Made by a program: the position numbers and the translations under genes | Shown: positions 49,001-55,757 of the stretch, piece by piece | How positions within the stretch are numbered: the stretch's first letter is position 1 | Layout of the letters: each line of letters begins with the position of its first letter | NCBI GenBank assembly: GCA_900104375.1 | Contig: LT629302.1 | Coordinates: 124,001-188,000 of the forward strand | Length of the DNA: 64,000 nucleotides | Origin: Flavobacteriaceae bacterium MAR_2010_188 | GTDB taxonomy: Bacteria; Bacteroidota; Bacteroidia; Flavobacteriales; Flavobacteriaceae | Direction of reading: 5' to 3' | Notes under the pieces: generated by a model | Databases searched by the model: none | Told to the model about the DNA's origin: nothing | The model's input: only the letters and a program-made list of their open reading frames with translations

Positions 49001-49391
49001 CAGCAAGGCTTGTATTGTTTACAAATCGCTTGGCGGTTTCTTTAACTACCGCAAAGGCTTCAGGCAAGATGTCGTCTAGGACTTTCTCGGTTACATCGTA
49101 AATTTCATCTTGAATCTTATCGATCTCGAGATACATATCTTCTCTTTCGTCAATGTCTTCAGTAAGTTCGGAATCTTTGAGAAGTTGTTCTTTTCTTTCT
49201 TTGAAAGGCTTTCTGGCTTCTGCTATTTTATCTTTGAAAAGCTTGGTCTTCGCCCTAAGCTCATCATTAGATAGACCTTCTAGCTGTTTTTCGAATGTCT
49301 TTATTTGGTCTACTACTGGGGAGATAGCTTTTACATCTTGTTTGGATTTGTCACCGACAAATACCTTTAATACTGAATCTAAAAAACTCAT
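46032..49391 (-). CDS. secA: Preprotein translocase ATPase SecA
   Basis: The motor of the Sec export pathway. From ATG 49391 (MSFLDSVLKVFVGDKSK) the protein is 1119 residues; a longer reading to 49448 would run through the leader palindrome and is unlikely. Motifs: MQTGEGKTLVATLPMYLNAL (Walker A), VDEVDSVLVDDARTPLIISG (DEAD-like), TNMAGRGTDIKL and QLRGRAGRQGDPG in the second motor domain. It is longer than E. coli SecA (901), with an insert near residues 380-500 rich in Glu, as is usual in Bacteroidota. The C-terminal SecB-binding zinc motif (CxCxSG) is absent. Confidence 0.96.
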   Translation of the reverse strand: MSFLDSVLKVFVGDKSKQDVKAISPVVDQIKTFEKQLEGLSNDELRAKTKLFKDKIAEARKPFKERKEQLLKDSELTEDIDEREDMYLEIDKIQDEIYDVTEKVLDDILPEAFAVVKETAKRFVNNTSLAVTANSFDREISGSKDYVTLENDQAVWSNSWDAAGKPITWDMVHYDVQLIGGIAMHQGKIAEMQTGEGKTLVATLPMYLNALAGKGVHLVTVNDYLAKRDSAWMAPIFEFHGLSVDCIDYHRPNSEGRKKAYNSDITYGTNNEFGFDYLRDNMAHSPDDLVQRPHHFAIVDEVDSVLVDDARTPLIISGPIPQGDRHEFTALKPKVDSIVAVQRKYLTGVLAEAKKMISDGDTKDGGFKLLRVYRGMPKNKALIKYLSEEGIKLLLQKTENQYMQDNNREMPKVDAELYYVIDEKNNQVELSDKGVDFLSGEDDPNFFVMPEIGVAIAQIEAKNLSKEEEAEEKEELFREFGIKSERIHTLNQLLKAYALFEKDIQYVVMENKVMIVDEQTGRIMDGRRYSDGLHQAIEAKENVKIEDATQTFATVTLQNYFRMYRKLSGMTGTATTEAGEFWEIYKLDVVEIPTNRPIARDDKEDLVYKTKREKYNAVIDDVTNLSEAGRPVLIGTTSVEISELLGKMLSIRKIPHNVLNAKLHKKEADIVAEAGQPGQVTIATNMAGRGTDIKLAKIVKEAGGLAIVGTERHDSRRVDRQLRGRAGRQGDPGSSQFYVSLEDNLMRLFGSERIAKMMDRMGLEEGEVIQHSMISKSIERAQKKVEENNFGVRKRLLEYDDVMNAQREVVYKRRHHALFGERLRVDLANMIYDTSEIITETNKGAGDYKNFEFELIRYFSMSSPLTQSEFDTMAVKDITGKVYKAAFQHYRDKMQKNADMAFPVIRNVYENQGDKFKRIVVPFTDGVKNIQVVTDLKKSYESEGKQLINDFEKNITLAIVDDSWKTHLRKMDELKQSVQLAVHEQKDPLLIYKFEAFELFKQMLDQVNKDVISFLFKGELPSETTNNIQEARQTRQKEQLETSKEEIPNMDERAAQSRAVGGNTQRQPEIVETIVRDKPKIGRNDKVTIKNVMNGESKSVKYKQAIPLLDKGDWVIVND

Positions 49392-49413
49392 GGGTATGGT
49401 TTGTTTGTTTACG

Positions 49414-49438
49414 GACGACCTCGGTCGTCTTAAATATA
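49414..49438 (-). promoter_or_regulatory. Palindrome next to the probable -7 box of secA
   Basis: On the minus strand TATATTTA (49431-49438, seven of eight bases of TAnnTTTG) is followed after 1 nt by the inverted repeat GACGACC-GA-GGTCGTC (49414-49429). The repeat would lie at the transcription start, 22 nt before the secA ATG, and could be an operator or a 5' mRNA hairpin. Confidence 0.45.
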
Positions 49439-49499
49439 TTAATGACACCTCAAGAAATTAAGGTGAACTGTTTCTAATCTAAGGTAAATAAAGAGTACA

Positions 49500-49526
49500 A
49501 AAAAAGTCTCGATTTGAGACCTTTTT
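49500..49526 (-). terminator. Terminator after the DUF2795 gene
   Basis: On the minus strand AAAAAG-GTCTC, a 5-nt loop and GAGAC-TTTTTTT form a hairpin with a bulged G, followed by T residues. It lies 22 nt after the stop of the DUF2795 gene. Confidence 0.7.
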
Positions 49527-49547
49527 AACTTTAAATTCTAATTGTTA

Positions 49548-49769
49548 TTAATACTCATCCTCATTCCAGAGGTAGTCGTCATCTGTTGGATAGTCGGACC
49601 AGATTTCATCGATGGAGTCATATGAGTCTCCTTCATCTTCGATCGCCTGCAAGTTTTCTACAACTTCTAAGGGCGCTCCAGTACGGATTGCATAATCAAT
49701 CAATTCATCTTTAGTGGCTGGCCACGGTGCATCACTTAAGTAGGATGCTAATTCTAATGTCCAATACAT
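49548..49769 (-). CDS. DUF2795 small acidic protein
   Basis: A 73-residue protein beginning MYWTLELASYLSDAPWPATK, with the DUF2795 core (TKDELIDYAIRTGAPLEVVE) and an acidic, aromatic tail ending DYLWNEDEY. I placed the start at 49769, not at the in-frame ATG 49811, because a perfect promoter -7 box lies inside those extra 14 codons, and because conserved relatives begin with MYWTLELA as I recall. The function of DUF2795 is not known to me. It has its own promoter and terminator and is therefore a single-gene unit between secA and the cobalamin adenosyltransferase. Confidence 0.85.
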   Translation of the reverse strand: MYWTLELASYLSDAPWPATKDELIDYAIRTGAPLEVVENLQAIEDEGDSYDSIDEIWSDYPTDDDYLWNEDEY

Positions 49770-49793
49770 TTTAGTATGCGGTTTAAATTTGTG

Positions 49794-49823
49794 CAAAAAT
49801 AATTTTTTCAATCAAAATGCCAA
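49794..49823 (-). promoter_or_regulatory. Promoter of the DUF2795 gene
   Basis: TTG (49821-49823), 19 nt, TATTTTTG (49794-49801) on the minus strand: a perfect match to the Bacteroidota consensus with optimal spacing. It lies 24 nt before the ATG at 49769. Confidence 0.75.
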
Positions 49824-49922
49824 GAAAAAAATGAATTATTTACTCAATATCTTAAAGAACGTTTATTCTGCAATTATAATTATCTCTACATCGCTGTAAA
49901 GACGGTAACTCCCGAACTATTG

Positions 49923-50498
49923 TCATTTAGATTTTTTTGGAATCCATTTGACCTCTTCGGCTGATAACTCATGGGTCAACTTTCGTGCCAACACAAAAAG
50001 ATAGTCTGAAAGCCTATTTAGGTACATTAAAGTTTCATCCTGGAAGGGTTCGATATCGTAAAGCGCTGTAGCTAAACGCTCTGCCCGCCTGCAGACACAG
50101 CGGGTAATATGACAGAATGACACAGTTTGGTGTCCACCCGGTAAAACAAAATGGGTCATGGTAGGTAAATCTTCGTTCATCCTATCCATTTCTCTTTCTA
50201 ACTTTTCGATGTCTGAGTTAGATATTTTGGGAATATTTAATCGTTCCTCACCGTTTTTAAGGATTGCTTTTTTAGGATCTGTGGCTAAGATTGCACCGAC
50301 GGTAAACAACCGGTCTTGGATTTCCATCAGAAACTCCTTATGATGAGTATCGATATCTTGATCTCTAACCAAGCCGATATTGGAGTTGAGTTCGTCAACG
50401 GTACCGTAACTTTCAATCCTGATATGGTGTTTTGGGACTCGGGTTCCGCCGAATAGCGCAGTAGTACCTTTGTCACCGGTTTTTGTGTATATTTTCAT
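49923..50498 (-). CDS. PduO-type cob(I)alamin adenosyltransferase
   Basis: Makes adenosylcobalamin from cob(I)alamin and ATP. The 191-residue protein has the PduO/MMAB signatures: YTKTGDKGTTALFGGTRVPK (4-23, ATP site), SYGTVDELNSNIG, the Arg-rich CHITRCVCRRAERLA that contacts cobalamin and ATP, and DETLMYLNRLSDYLFVLAR. With MeaB at 36 kb, it supports B12-dependent methylmalonyl-CoA mutase in this organism. TACCTTTA (50517-50524, minus strand) is a near -7 box 18 nt upstream. The gene stands alone, downstream of a heptamer repeat array. Confidence 0.93.
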   Translation of the reverse strand: MKIYTKTGDKGTTALFGGTRVPKHHIRIESYGTVDELNSNIGLVRDQDIDTHHKEFLMEIQDRLFTVGAILATDPKKAILKNGEERLNIPKISNSDIEKLEREMDRMNEDLPTMTHFVLPGGHQTVSFCHITRCVCRRAERLATALYDIEPFQDETLMYLNRLSDYLFVLARKLTHELSAEEVKWIPKKSK

Positions 50499-50655
50499 GC
50501 TTTAATTTTGAAGGAATAAAGGTAGGAAATTGAGATGAAACGGATAGTGAGATAAGGAGCGAATTAGCGAATGGGGAGTGAAGAATAGAGAAAATGAAAT
50601 TGAAGTTGAAATGGAAGTTGAATATCTTGACCAATTTAAATTTGGAGCAAAAAAA

Positions 50656-50746
50656 TTCCAAATTCCAAATTCCAAATTCCAAATTCCAAATTCCAAATTC
50701 CAAATTCCAAACTCAAAACTCAACACTCAAAACTCAAAAATCCAAA
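50656..50746 (+). repeat. Heptanucleotide tandem array 1
   Basis: Thirteen contiguous 7-nt units between the cobalamin adenosyltransferase and the ABC ATPase. Eight are exact TTCCAAA (50656-50711), then CTCAAAA, CTCAACA, CTCAAAA, CTCAAAA, ATCCAAA (50712-50746), without loss of register. The array ends directly at the stop codon of the ABC ATPase gene. It creates open frames with FGIWNLE-type repeats that are not real genes. Confidence 0.95.
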
Positions 50747-51433
50747 TCACCTATTCCTGGTATCACTTTCTATAATCCCATCACGCAATCGGATAATTCG
50801 GTGAGCCCTGGCGGCGACGTCCTCTTCGTGAGTAACCACGATCACCGTGTTTCCTAATTTATGGATATCGTCAAAAAGTTGTAAAATCTCTACTGATGTT
50901 TTAGAATCTAGATTTCCGGTTGGCTCATCCGCAAGAATGATGGAAGGTTTATTTACTAAGGCACGACCCACTGCAACCCTTTGTCTTTGTCCACCAGAAA
51001 GCTGATTTGGTTTATGGTCCATTCTATCTGCCAAACCAACATCGGTTAAAACTTGTTTAGAACGTTCTATACGCTCGGCCTTAGATGCTCCGGCATAAAC
51101 CATAGGTAGCGCGACATTGTCTAAGGCAGTTGTTCTAGGAAGTAAATTAAAAGTCTGAAATACAAACCCTATTTCTTTATTCCGGATTTCCGCAAGTTGA
51201 TCGTCGCTCATTTTACTAACGTCAGAACCGTTTAAAATGTAAGAGCCTCCAGTTGGAGTATCCAAACAGCCTAAAAGATTCATCAAAGTAGATTTTCCAG
51301 ATCCGGAAGGTCCCATAATCGCAACGTATTCACCACGCTCAATGTCGAGGTCAATTCCCTTTAGGACATGAACTATTTCTTGCCCGAGTTTAAAATCACG
51401 AGTTATATTTCTAATCTTAATTAGGTTACTCAT
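50747..51433 (-). CDS. LolD/MacB-type ABC transporter ATP-binding protein
   Basis: A 228-residue ATPase: Walker [16 protein letters not shown] (about 38-52), Q-loop [18 protein letters not shown], signature [15 protein letters not shown] and Walker [17 protein letters not shown]. The sequence is of the LolD/MacB/FtsE group that drives lipoprotein release or mechanotransmission across the periplasm. No permease is adjacent, so it must pair with a protein encoded elsewhere. I start it at ATG 51433 ([14 protein letters not shown]); the reading to 51457 needs a TTG. The heptamer array follows directly after its stop. Confidence 0.92.
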   Translation of the reverse strand: MSNLIKIRNITRDFKLGQEIVHVLKGIDLDIERGEYVAIMGPSGSGKSTLMNLLGCLDTPTGGSYILNGSDVSKMSDDQLAEIRNKEIGFVFQTFNLLPRTTALDNVALPMVYAGASKAERIERSKQVLTDVGLADRMDHKPNQLSGGQRQRVAVGRALVNKPSIILADEPTGNLDSKTSVEILQLFDDIHKLGNTVIVVTHEEDVAARAHRIIRLRDGIIESDTRNR

Positions 51434-51587
51434 CCGCGTATTAGTTGGTTTCTGCAAATTAATGAATTTACAAAAGGTATGACGCTAATAAGGGGATGTT
51501 GTTACATACTATATAAAATCTATTTGTTTAATATTTAGAAAGGAGGCGTAATTATAGCTTGAGCTGAGGATATTGACATGAAATCAA

Positions 51588-51779
51588 CCCTTCCGACCTA
51601 TATCCATTACCAGGATCTAGGCCACCTTCTCTTTTTATGGAAGGAGTTTTATGATCGCGGTTCACATAATATGTTCCCATCTAAGATTCTCCTTCTTTTA
51701 AAGGAGGAGTGGATTAGTTTTCAAAAGAAATCGGAGACGAGGTGGTTTTTCTCATGATCATGTGTATAACAAGAAAAAA
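51588..51779 (+). repeat. 190-bp hairpin repeat, unit 1 (subtype A)
   Basis: First of five related units. It opens with CCCTTCC, has a CCTTC/GAAGG hairpin followed by GAGTTTT, a 21-nt stem-loop (CTCCTTC.../...GGAGGAG), and ends in GAGACGAGGTGGTTTTT and a spacer with CATGTGT. Subtype A marks: ACCTATATCCATTACCAG and GGTTCACATA. The 154 nt between the ABC ATPase start codon and this unit hold nothing else I can identify. Confidence 0.9.
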
Positions 51780-51945
51780 CCCTTCCGTCCTATATCCTTT
51801 CTCAGGATCTAGGCCACCTTCCCTTAGAAGGGAAGGAGTTTTTTGTTCACGGTGCATATAGTATGTTACTATTACAGATTCTCCTTCTTTCTAAGGAGGA
51901 GTGGATTCGATTTCGTTAGAACTCGAAGACGAGGTGGTTCGTCTA
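51780..51945 (+). repeat. 190-bp hairpin repeat, unit 2 (subtype B)
   Basis: Same layout as unit 1 with subtype B marks (TCCTATATCC, GGTGCATATAGTATGTTA). Its 20-nt hairpin is perfect (CCTTCCCTT/AAGGGAAGG). The last bases overlap the stop codon of the DUF559 gene, so the element and gene are contiguous. Confidence 0.9.
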
Positions 51946-52308
51946 TGGTGTATTGAACTTTCGTGAAATTTCTTCTAAAACATAATCTATTTCCTCAAAC
52001 ACCATCTTATTTTCAAACCTTAAAATGTAATGACCAAGTTTTTCCAATATTGCAGTGCGCTCAGCATCATAATTTTGTTGGGCAAAGTCGAGGTGACCAG
52101 CACCGTCCAACTCAATAATCAATTTTTCCTGTGGGCAATAAAAATCCACTATAAAATTGTTGATGCTATGTTGCCTCCGGAACTTTCTGCCTTTTAATTT
52201 TTTGTTTTGAAGATATTTCCAGAGTGTAGCCTCTGCCGAGGTCAGATTGTTTCTTAAATTCTTTCGGTATTCTTTGTGTTCTTTTTTATTATATCTTGGA
52301 TTATCCAT
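51943..52308 (-). CDS. DUF559 family PD-(D/E)xK-type nuclease
   Basis: A 121-residue protein of the DUF559/Vsr-like endonuclease fold. NLRNNLTSAEATLWKYLQNK (18-37), KFRRQHSINNFIVDFYCP with Asp55, and KLIIELDGAGH with Glu66 and Asp68 make up the likely catalytic centre; the C-terminal part (ILEKLGHYILRFENKMVFEE) is also conserved. No methylase or mismatch-repair gene is beside it, so it is an orphan nuclease. It lies between repeat units 2 and 3 of a five-unit array of hairpin repeats, and its stop codon is inside the end of unit 2. Target and role are unknown. It may be a domesticated or selfish homing-type enzyme tied to the repeats. Confidence 0.88.
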   Translation of the reverse strand: MDNPRYNKKEHKEYRKNLRNNLTSAEATLWKYLQNKKLKGRKFRRQHSINNFIVDFYCPQEKLIIELDGAGHLDFAQQNYDAERTAILEKLGHYILRFENKMVFEEIDYVLEEISRKFNTP

Positions 52309-52368
52309 TAAATAAAATTATTCGATTGGTTTCAAATAATAATAAATTATTGGACAAAACTGTAAAAT

Positions 52369-52558
52369 CCCTTCCTACCTATATCCATTACCAGGATCTA
52401 GTCCACCTTCCCTTGCACGGTAAGGAGTTTTTTGATCACGGTTCACATAAGATGTTCACATCTAAGACTCTCCTCCTTTACAAGGAGGAGTGGAATCGAT
52501 TTCCGCGGAAATCGGAGACGAGGTGGTTTTTTATTGAACATGTGTTAACACGAAAAAA
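52369..52558 (+). repeat. 190-bp hairpin repeat, unit 3 (subtype A)
   Basis: Starts 60 nt upstream of the DUF559 start codon. Shares with unit 1 the subtype A marks ACCTATATCCATTACCAG, GGTTCACATA, GTTC-CATCTAAG and CATGTGT-TAACA. It carries a perfect 16-nt palindrome GATTTCCGCGGAAATC (52498-52513) not perfect in the others, and a CTCCTCCTT/AAGGAGGAG stem. Confidence 0.9.
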
Positions 52559-52750
52559 CCCTTCCGTCCTATATCCCTTATCAGGATCTAGATCACCTTC
52601 CCTTGCATGGGAAGGAGTTTTTTGATTACGGTGCATATAGTATGTTACCCTTAAAGATTCTCCTCCTTTTAAAGGAGGAGTGGATGCGATTTCGCAGAAA
52701 ATCGGAGACGAGGTGGTTTTTTCCTGAACGTACCTATGGCACGACACAAA
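52559..52750 (+). repeat. 190-bp hairpin repeat, unit 4 (subtype B)
   Basis: Subtype B, close to unit 2 including its tail (CCTATGG). CCTTCCC (52596-52602) pairs with GGGAAGG (52609-52615), then GAGTTTTTT. A near-perfect 21-nt palindrome lies at 52660-52680. Confidence 0.9.
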
Positions 52751-52827
52751 CCCTTCCGTCCTATATCCCTTATCATGATCTAGGCCACCTTCTCTTGTTA
52801 GGGAAGGAGTTTTTTGATTGAGGTTCA
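52751..52827 (+). repeat. 190-bp hairpin repeat, unit 5 (truncated subtype B)
   Basis: Only the first 77 nt of a subtype B unit (to just after GAAGGAGTTTTTTGATTG). It stops 12 nt from the stop codon of the methyltransferase gene. Confidence 0.85.
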
Positions 52828-52839
52828 ATTCTGGTTAAA

Positions 52840-53607
52840 TTAAAGCCGGATTTTAAAATTCTCCTTCGCCTGTTCCTCCCTAAAAAAGACCAAACCTTTA
52901 AAAAATAAATCAACAGTAACCTTAACTTTGGGATGAGTTTTAATTAATTCCCAAGCCTCGGTCATTCCGTTAGACCAATAAATATCGTCGATGATTAGGA
53001 CAGAATTATTATGAAGATTTTTCAATAGGGATTCGAAATAGTTTAATGTCCCGTCCTTGGTATGGTCGCCGTCCAAAAATACCATATCCCATTTCTCTTC
53101 TGAGAATTGTTCTAATTGATTTTCAAAATTATTATTAAAAAAGTGAATATTTCGACCTTCAAATTCAGCTTGATTTGAAGTAAAGTCGAATAACTGTTTG
53201 GCACCTTCTACCGTAATAATTTTCGCTTCTTCACTTCCTAAAGCAAATGCATAGGTCGAAATTCCTAAAGAAGTGCCTAGCTCTAATATTTTATTTGGCT
53301 GAAAATATTTCGCCAATCTAACCAGTAAGCGGGATTGTTTTTGCGATGAGCCTGAGGTTTTGGCCAGTTCTGAAATTTTCCTTTCGTGGCTATTTAAAAT
53401 TCTAGAACCCGCGCCTAAGTCGTCAATCTGTAATTTCGTTTGATCTGATTTTAATTTTTTTCTGAAATTCTCGATTTGTCGGTATTCCGGATAGGTTTTT
53501 TTATCATAAAGACATTTGGTGACAAAGTCAAAAACAAAAGGGGAATGTACGTCATGCTGATTTTTAGACTTCCACAAAAACTTCAAATATTGAAGGATTT
53601 GATACAT
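52840..53607 (-). CDS. Class I SAM-dependent methyltransferase (O-methyltransferase-like)
   Basis: A 255-residue cytoplasmic protein. The SAM-binding motif is ILELGTSLGISTYAFAL (about 107-123), followed by the second acidic strand (IITVEGAK), WDMVFLDGDHTKDGTL and NNSVLIIDDIYWSNGMTEAW with acidic metal-ligand-like residues, as in catechol O-methyltransferase/Methyltransf_24 proteins. The N-terminal 90 residues have no assigned domain (HDVHSPFVFDFVTKCLYD). The acceptor is unknown. The truncated fifth hairpin repeat ends 12 nt after its stop. Confidence 0.85.
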   Translation of the reverse strand: MYQILQYLKFLWKSKNQHDVHSPFVFDFVTKCLYDKKTYPEYRQIENFRKKLKSDQTKLQIDDLGAGSRILNSHERKISELAKTSGSSQKQSRLLVRLAKYFQPNKILELGTSLGISTYAFALGSEEAKIITVEGAKQLFDFTSNQAEFEGRNIHFFNNNFENQLEQFSEEKWDMVFLDGDHTKDGTLNYFESLLKNLHNNSVLIIDDIYWSNGMTEAWELIKTHPKVKVTVDLFFKGLVFFREEQAKENFKIRL

Positions 53608-53685
53608 TTTTTATTAGTTGAGAATTAGATTGCAAAAGATAATAATGAATAATTAATAGAGGGCAATAAATTTGATTAGAAAAGA

Positions 53686-53775
53686 ATTAAGTATAAAGAA
53701 TTCAGTATTAAGTATCAAGAATTAAGTATCAAGATCAAAAACCAAAAACCAAAAACCAAAAACCAAAAACCAAAA
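53686..53775 (+). repeat. Heptanucleotide tandem array 2
   Basis: Thirteen units in one 7-nt register (last one 6 nt): ATTAAGT, ATAAAGA, ATTCAGT, ATTAAGT, ATCAAGA, ATTAAGT, ATCAAGA, TCAAAAA, then CCAAAAA four times and CCAAAA. It fills most of the gap between the ABC-F gene stop and the methyltransferase start. Confidence 0.85.
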
Positions 53776-53790
53776 CCAAAAACTCCAAAA

Positions 53791-55653
53791 CTATTCCTCA
53801 AGTTTTTCTGAAAGCTCCAACCAACGCATTTCTTTCTCTTCAATAGAATCTAAAATCATTTGAAGTTCTTGAGAAAACTTATTGATTTTGTCTTGACTTA
53901 AATTTACATCCAGAAATTTTTCTTGAATCTTTTTTCTATCAAGTTCTAAGGATCTAATCTTTCCTTCCAAAGATTTTAATTCTTTCTTTTCGTTGTAGGA
54001 CAGTTTTTGAACATTGTTGGGAGTAGATTCTTTGGTCTGAGTTTCAACTTTATCTTCTTTAGCAGGAAGTTCCCTTGATTCATCAAACTCGCGATAATCG
54101 CTGTAGTTTCCGGGGAAGTCTGATATTTTTCCGTCGCCTTCAAAAACAAAAAGGTGATCCACGATCTTGTCCATAAAGTAACGGTCGTGAGAAACCACCA
54201 AAAGGCAGCCAGGGAAATCTAGAAGAAATTCTTCAAGAATATTTAAGGTAATAATATCGAGGTCGTTGGTCGGCTCATCCAAAATCAAAAAGTTAGGATT
54301 TTGAATCAGGACTGTACATAAATAAAGACGTTTTTGCTCGCCACCACTCAATTTTTCAACAAAATCGTATTGCTTCTTGCCGTCGAAAAGAAAACGCTCT
54401 AATAATTGCTTCGCACTGATCTGTCGGCCTTTCGTCAACGGGATAAATTCACCATATTCTTTAATGACCTCAATCACCTTTTGACCAGGTTTTATATTGA
54501 TTCCAGACTGAGTGTAATAACCAAATTTTACGGTTTCACCGATAACAACTTTTCCGCTATCTGGTTGAACGCTCCCGGTAAGGATATTTAGAAAGGTAGA
54601 TTTACCGGTACCGTTCTTGCCGATTATGCCAATACGTTCGCCACGTTTAAAAACATATTCAAATTTTGTAAACAGTTCCTTGTCATCGAACCTTTTGGAG
54701 ATATTATGTAGCTCAACGATCTTGCTCCCCATCCTCTCCATATTTATTTCGAGCATTACTTGGTGATCTTTTCTTCTTTGGCTAGCACGTTGCTTAATAT
54801 CCGAGAAATCATCGATTCGAGCTTTAGACTTGGTGGTCCTTGCTTTTGGCTGACGACGCATCCAGTCCAGTTCCTTTTTAAAAAGCTGCTTTGCTTTGTT
54901 AGTTTCGACCTGTTCAATCTCTATCCGCGATTCCTTTTGTTCTAGATAATAACTGTAGTTTCCTTTGTAATTGTAAAGTTTGCCTTCATCCAATTCAATA
55001 ATTTCATTGCAAACCCTTTCAAGAAAATAGCGATCATGGGTCACCATAAAAAGGGTCATTTGCGCTTTTTTAAAATATTCTTCTAACCACTCGATCATTT
55101 CTAGATCCAAATGGTTGGTAGGTTCATCCAAAATCAAAAGATCAGGGCTAGAAATCAAAGCTTGGGCAAGAGCCAAACGTTTTTTCTGACCACCGGAAAG
55201 GGTTTTAATCTTCTGATCCAAATTTTCCATTTTAAGTTGAAAAAGGATTTGCTTGTATTGAAGCTCATATTCCCAAGCATTATGAAGATCCATTTTCTCA
55301 AAAGCCTTTTGGTAAGCTTCGGAATCATCTGGATTTTGAAGCGCTTTTTCGTAATTAGCAATAATCCTTAAAACTTCTGCATCAGCATTTTGTATGCTTT
55401 GTCCAACGGTAGTTTCCGGATCAAAAGTTGGGGATTGTGGGAGGTAAGCTAATTTAAGTCCGTTTCTTATAATAACCTGACCAGTATCTGGGACGTCTTC
55501 TCCGTTAAGAATATTTAAGATTGAAGTTTTTCCACTTCCATTTTTAGCCACAAAGGCAATTTTGTCATCTTTATGGATGCTAAAAGAAAGATCAGAGAAC
55601 AATTGAAGTTCCCCGTAGGATTTTGATATTTGTTCGACCGTTAAATAGTTCAA
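53791..55653 (-). CDS. ABC-F family ATPase, Uup type
   Basis: A soluble tandem ATPase of the ABC-F group, which acts on ribosomes or nucleic acid and not in transport. First cassette: VAKNGSGKTSILNIL and LSGGQKKRLALAQAL with LILDEPTNHLD; second: GKNGTGKSTFLNIL, LSGGEQKRLYLC and LILDEPTNDLD. A C-terminal coiled coil (about 560-620) is typical of Uup. I start it at TTG 55653 (620 aa, NYLTVEQISKSYGEL), 14 nt after a near -7 box (GACCTTTG, 55668-55675). A longer frame to 55746 would cross the wza promoter on the other strand. Confidence 0.88.
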   Translation of the reverse strand: MNYLTVEQISKSYGELQLFSDLSFSIHKDDKIAFVAKNGSGKTSILNILNGEDVPDTGQVIIRNGLKLAYLPQSPTFDPETTVGQSIQNADAEVLRIIANYEKALQNPDDSEAYQKAFEKMDLHNAWEYELQYKQILFQLKMENLDQKIKTLSGGQKKRLALAQALISSPDLLILDEPTNHLDLEMIEWLEEYFKKAQMTLFMVTHDRYFLERVCNEIIELDEGKLYNYKGNYSYYLEQKESRIEIEQVETNKAKQLFKKELDWMRRQPKARTTKSKARIDDFSDIKQRASQRRKDHQVMLEINMERMGSKIVELHNISKRFDDKELFTKFEYVFKRGERIGIIGKNGTGKSTFLNILTGSVQPDSGKVVIGETVKFGYYTQSGINIKPGQKVIEVIKEYGEFIPLTKGRQISAKQLLERFLFDGKKQYDFVEKLSGGEQKRLYLCTVLIQNPNFLILDEPTNDLDIITLNILEEFLLDFPGCLLVVSHDRYFMDKIVDHLFVFEGDGKISDFPGNYSDYREFDESRELPAKEDKVETQTKESTPNNVQKLSYNEKKELKSLEGKIRSLELDRKKIQEKFLDVNLSQDKINKFSQELQMILDSIEEKEMRWLELSEKLEE

Positions 55654-55706
55654 AAGAGAAATTTTTGCAAAGGTCGCAATATAAACCAAATAATAATCCA
55701 AATCTT

Positions 55707-55735
55707 TTGTTATTAGTGTTGAAGACCTATATTTG
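55707..55735 (+). promoter_or_regulatory. Promoter of the wza-wzc unit
   Basis: TTG (55707-55709), 18 nt, TATATTTG (55728-55735): a full match to the Bacteroidota consensus. It lies 22 nt before the wza ATG. Confidence 0.7.
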
Positions 55736-55757
55736 TGAATAAACAAGCCGCTTTGTT

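Noticed and set aside
49392-49448. N-terminal extension of SecA (19 residues)
   Set aside because: It would read through the leader palindrome and -7 box; SecA homologues begin at MSFLDSVLKVF.
50473-50857. Overlapping open frames on both strands with FGIWNLE- or FQIPNSK-type peptide repeats
   Set aside because: They are translations of the TTCCAAA heptamer array; a 7-nt period read through in three frames stays open without coding selection.
51588-52827. CRISPR array
   Set aside because: Units are about 190 bp, contiguous, imperfect and without unique spacers; no cas genes nearby.
52296-52828. Three open frames (52296-52625 plus, 52478-52828 minus, 52603-52821 plus) giving KEEWxRFRRKSETRWFF-type peptides
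   Set aside because: They lie entirely within the 190-bp hairpin repeats, run on both strands and differ by frame breaks between units; the conserved feature is the stem-loop, not the protein.
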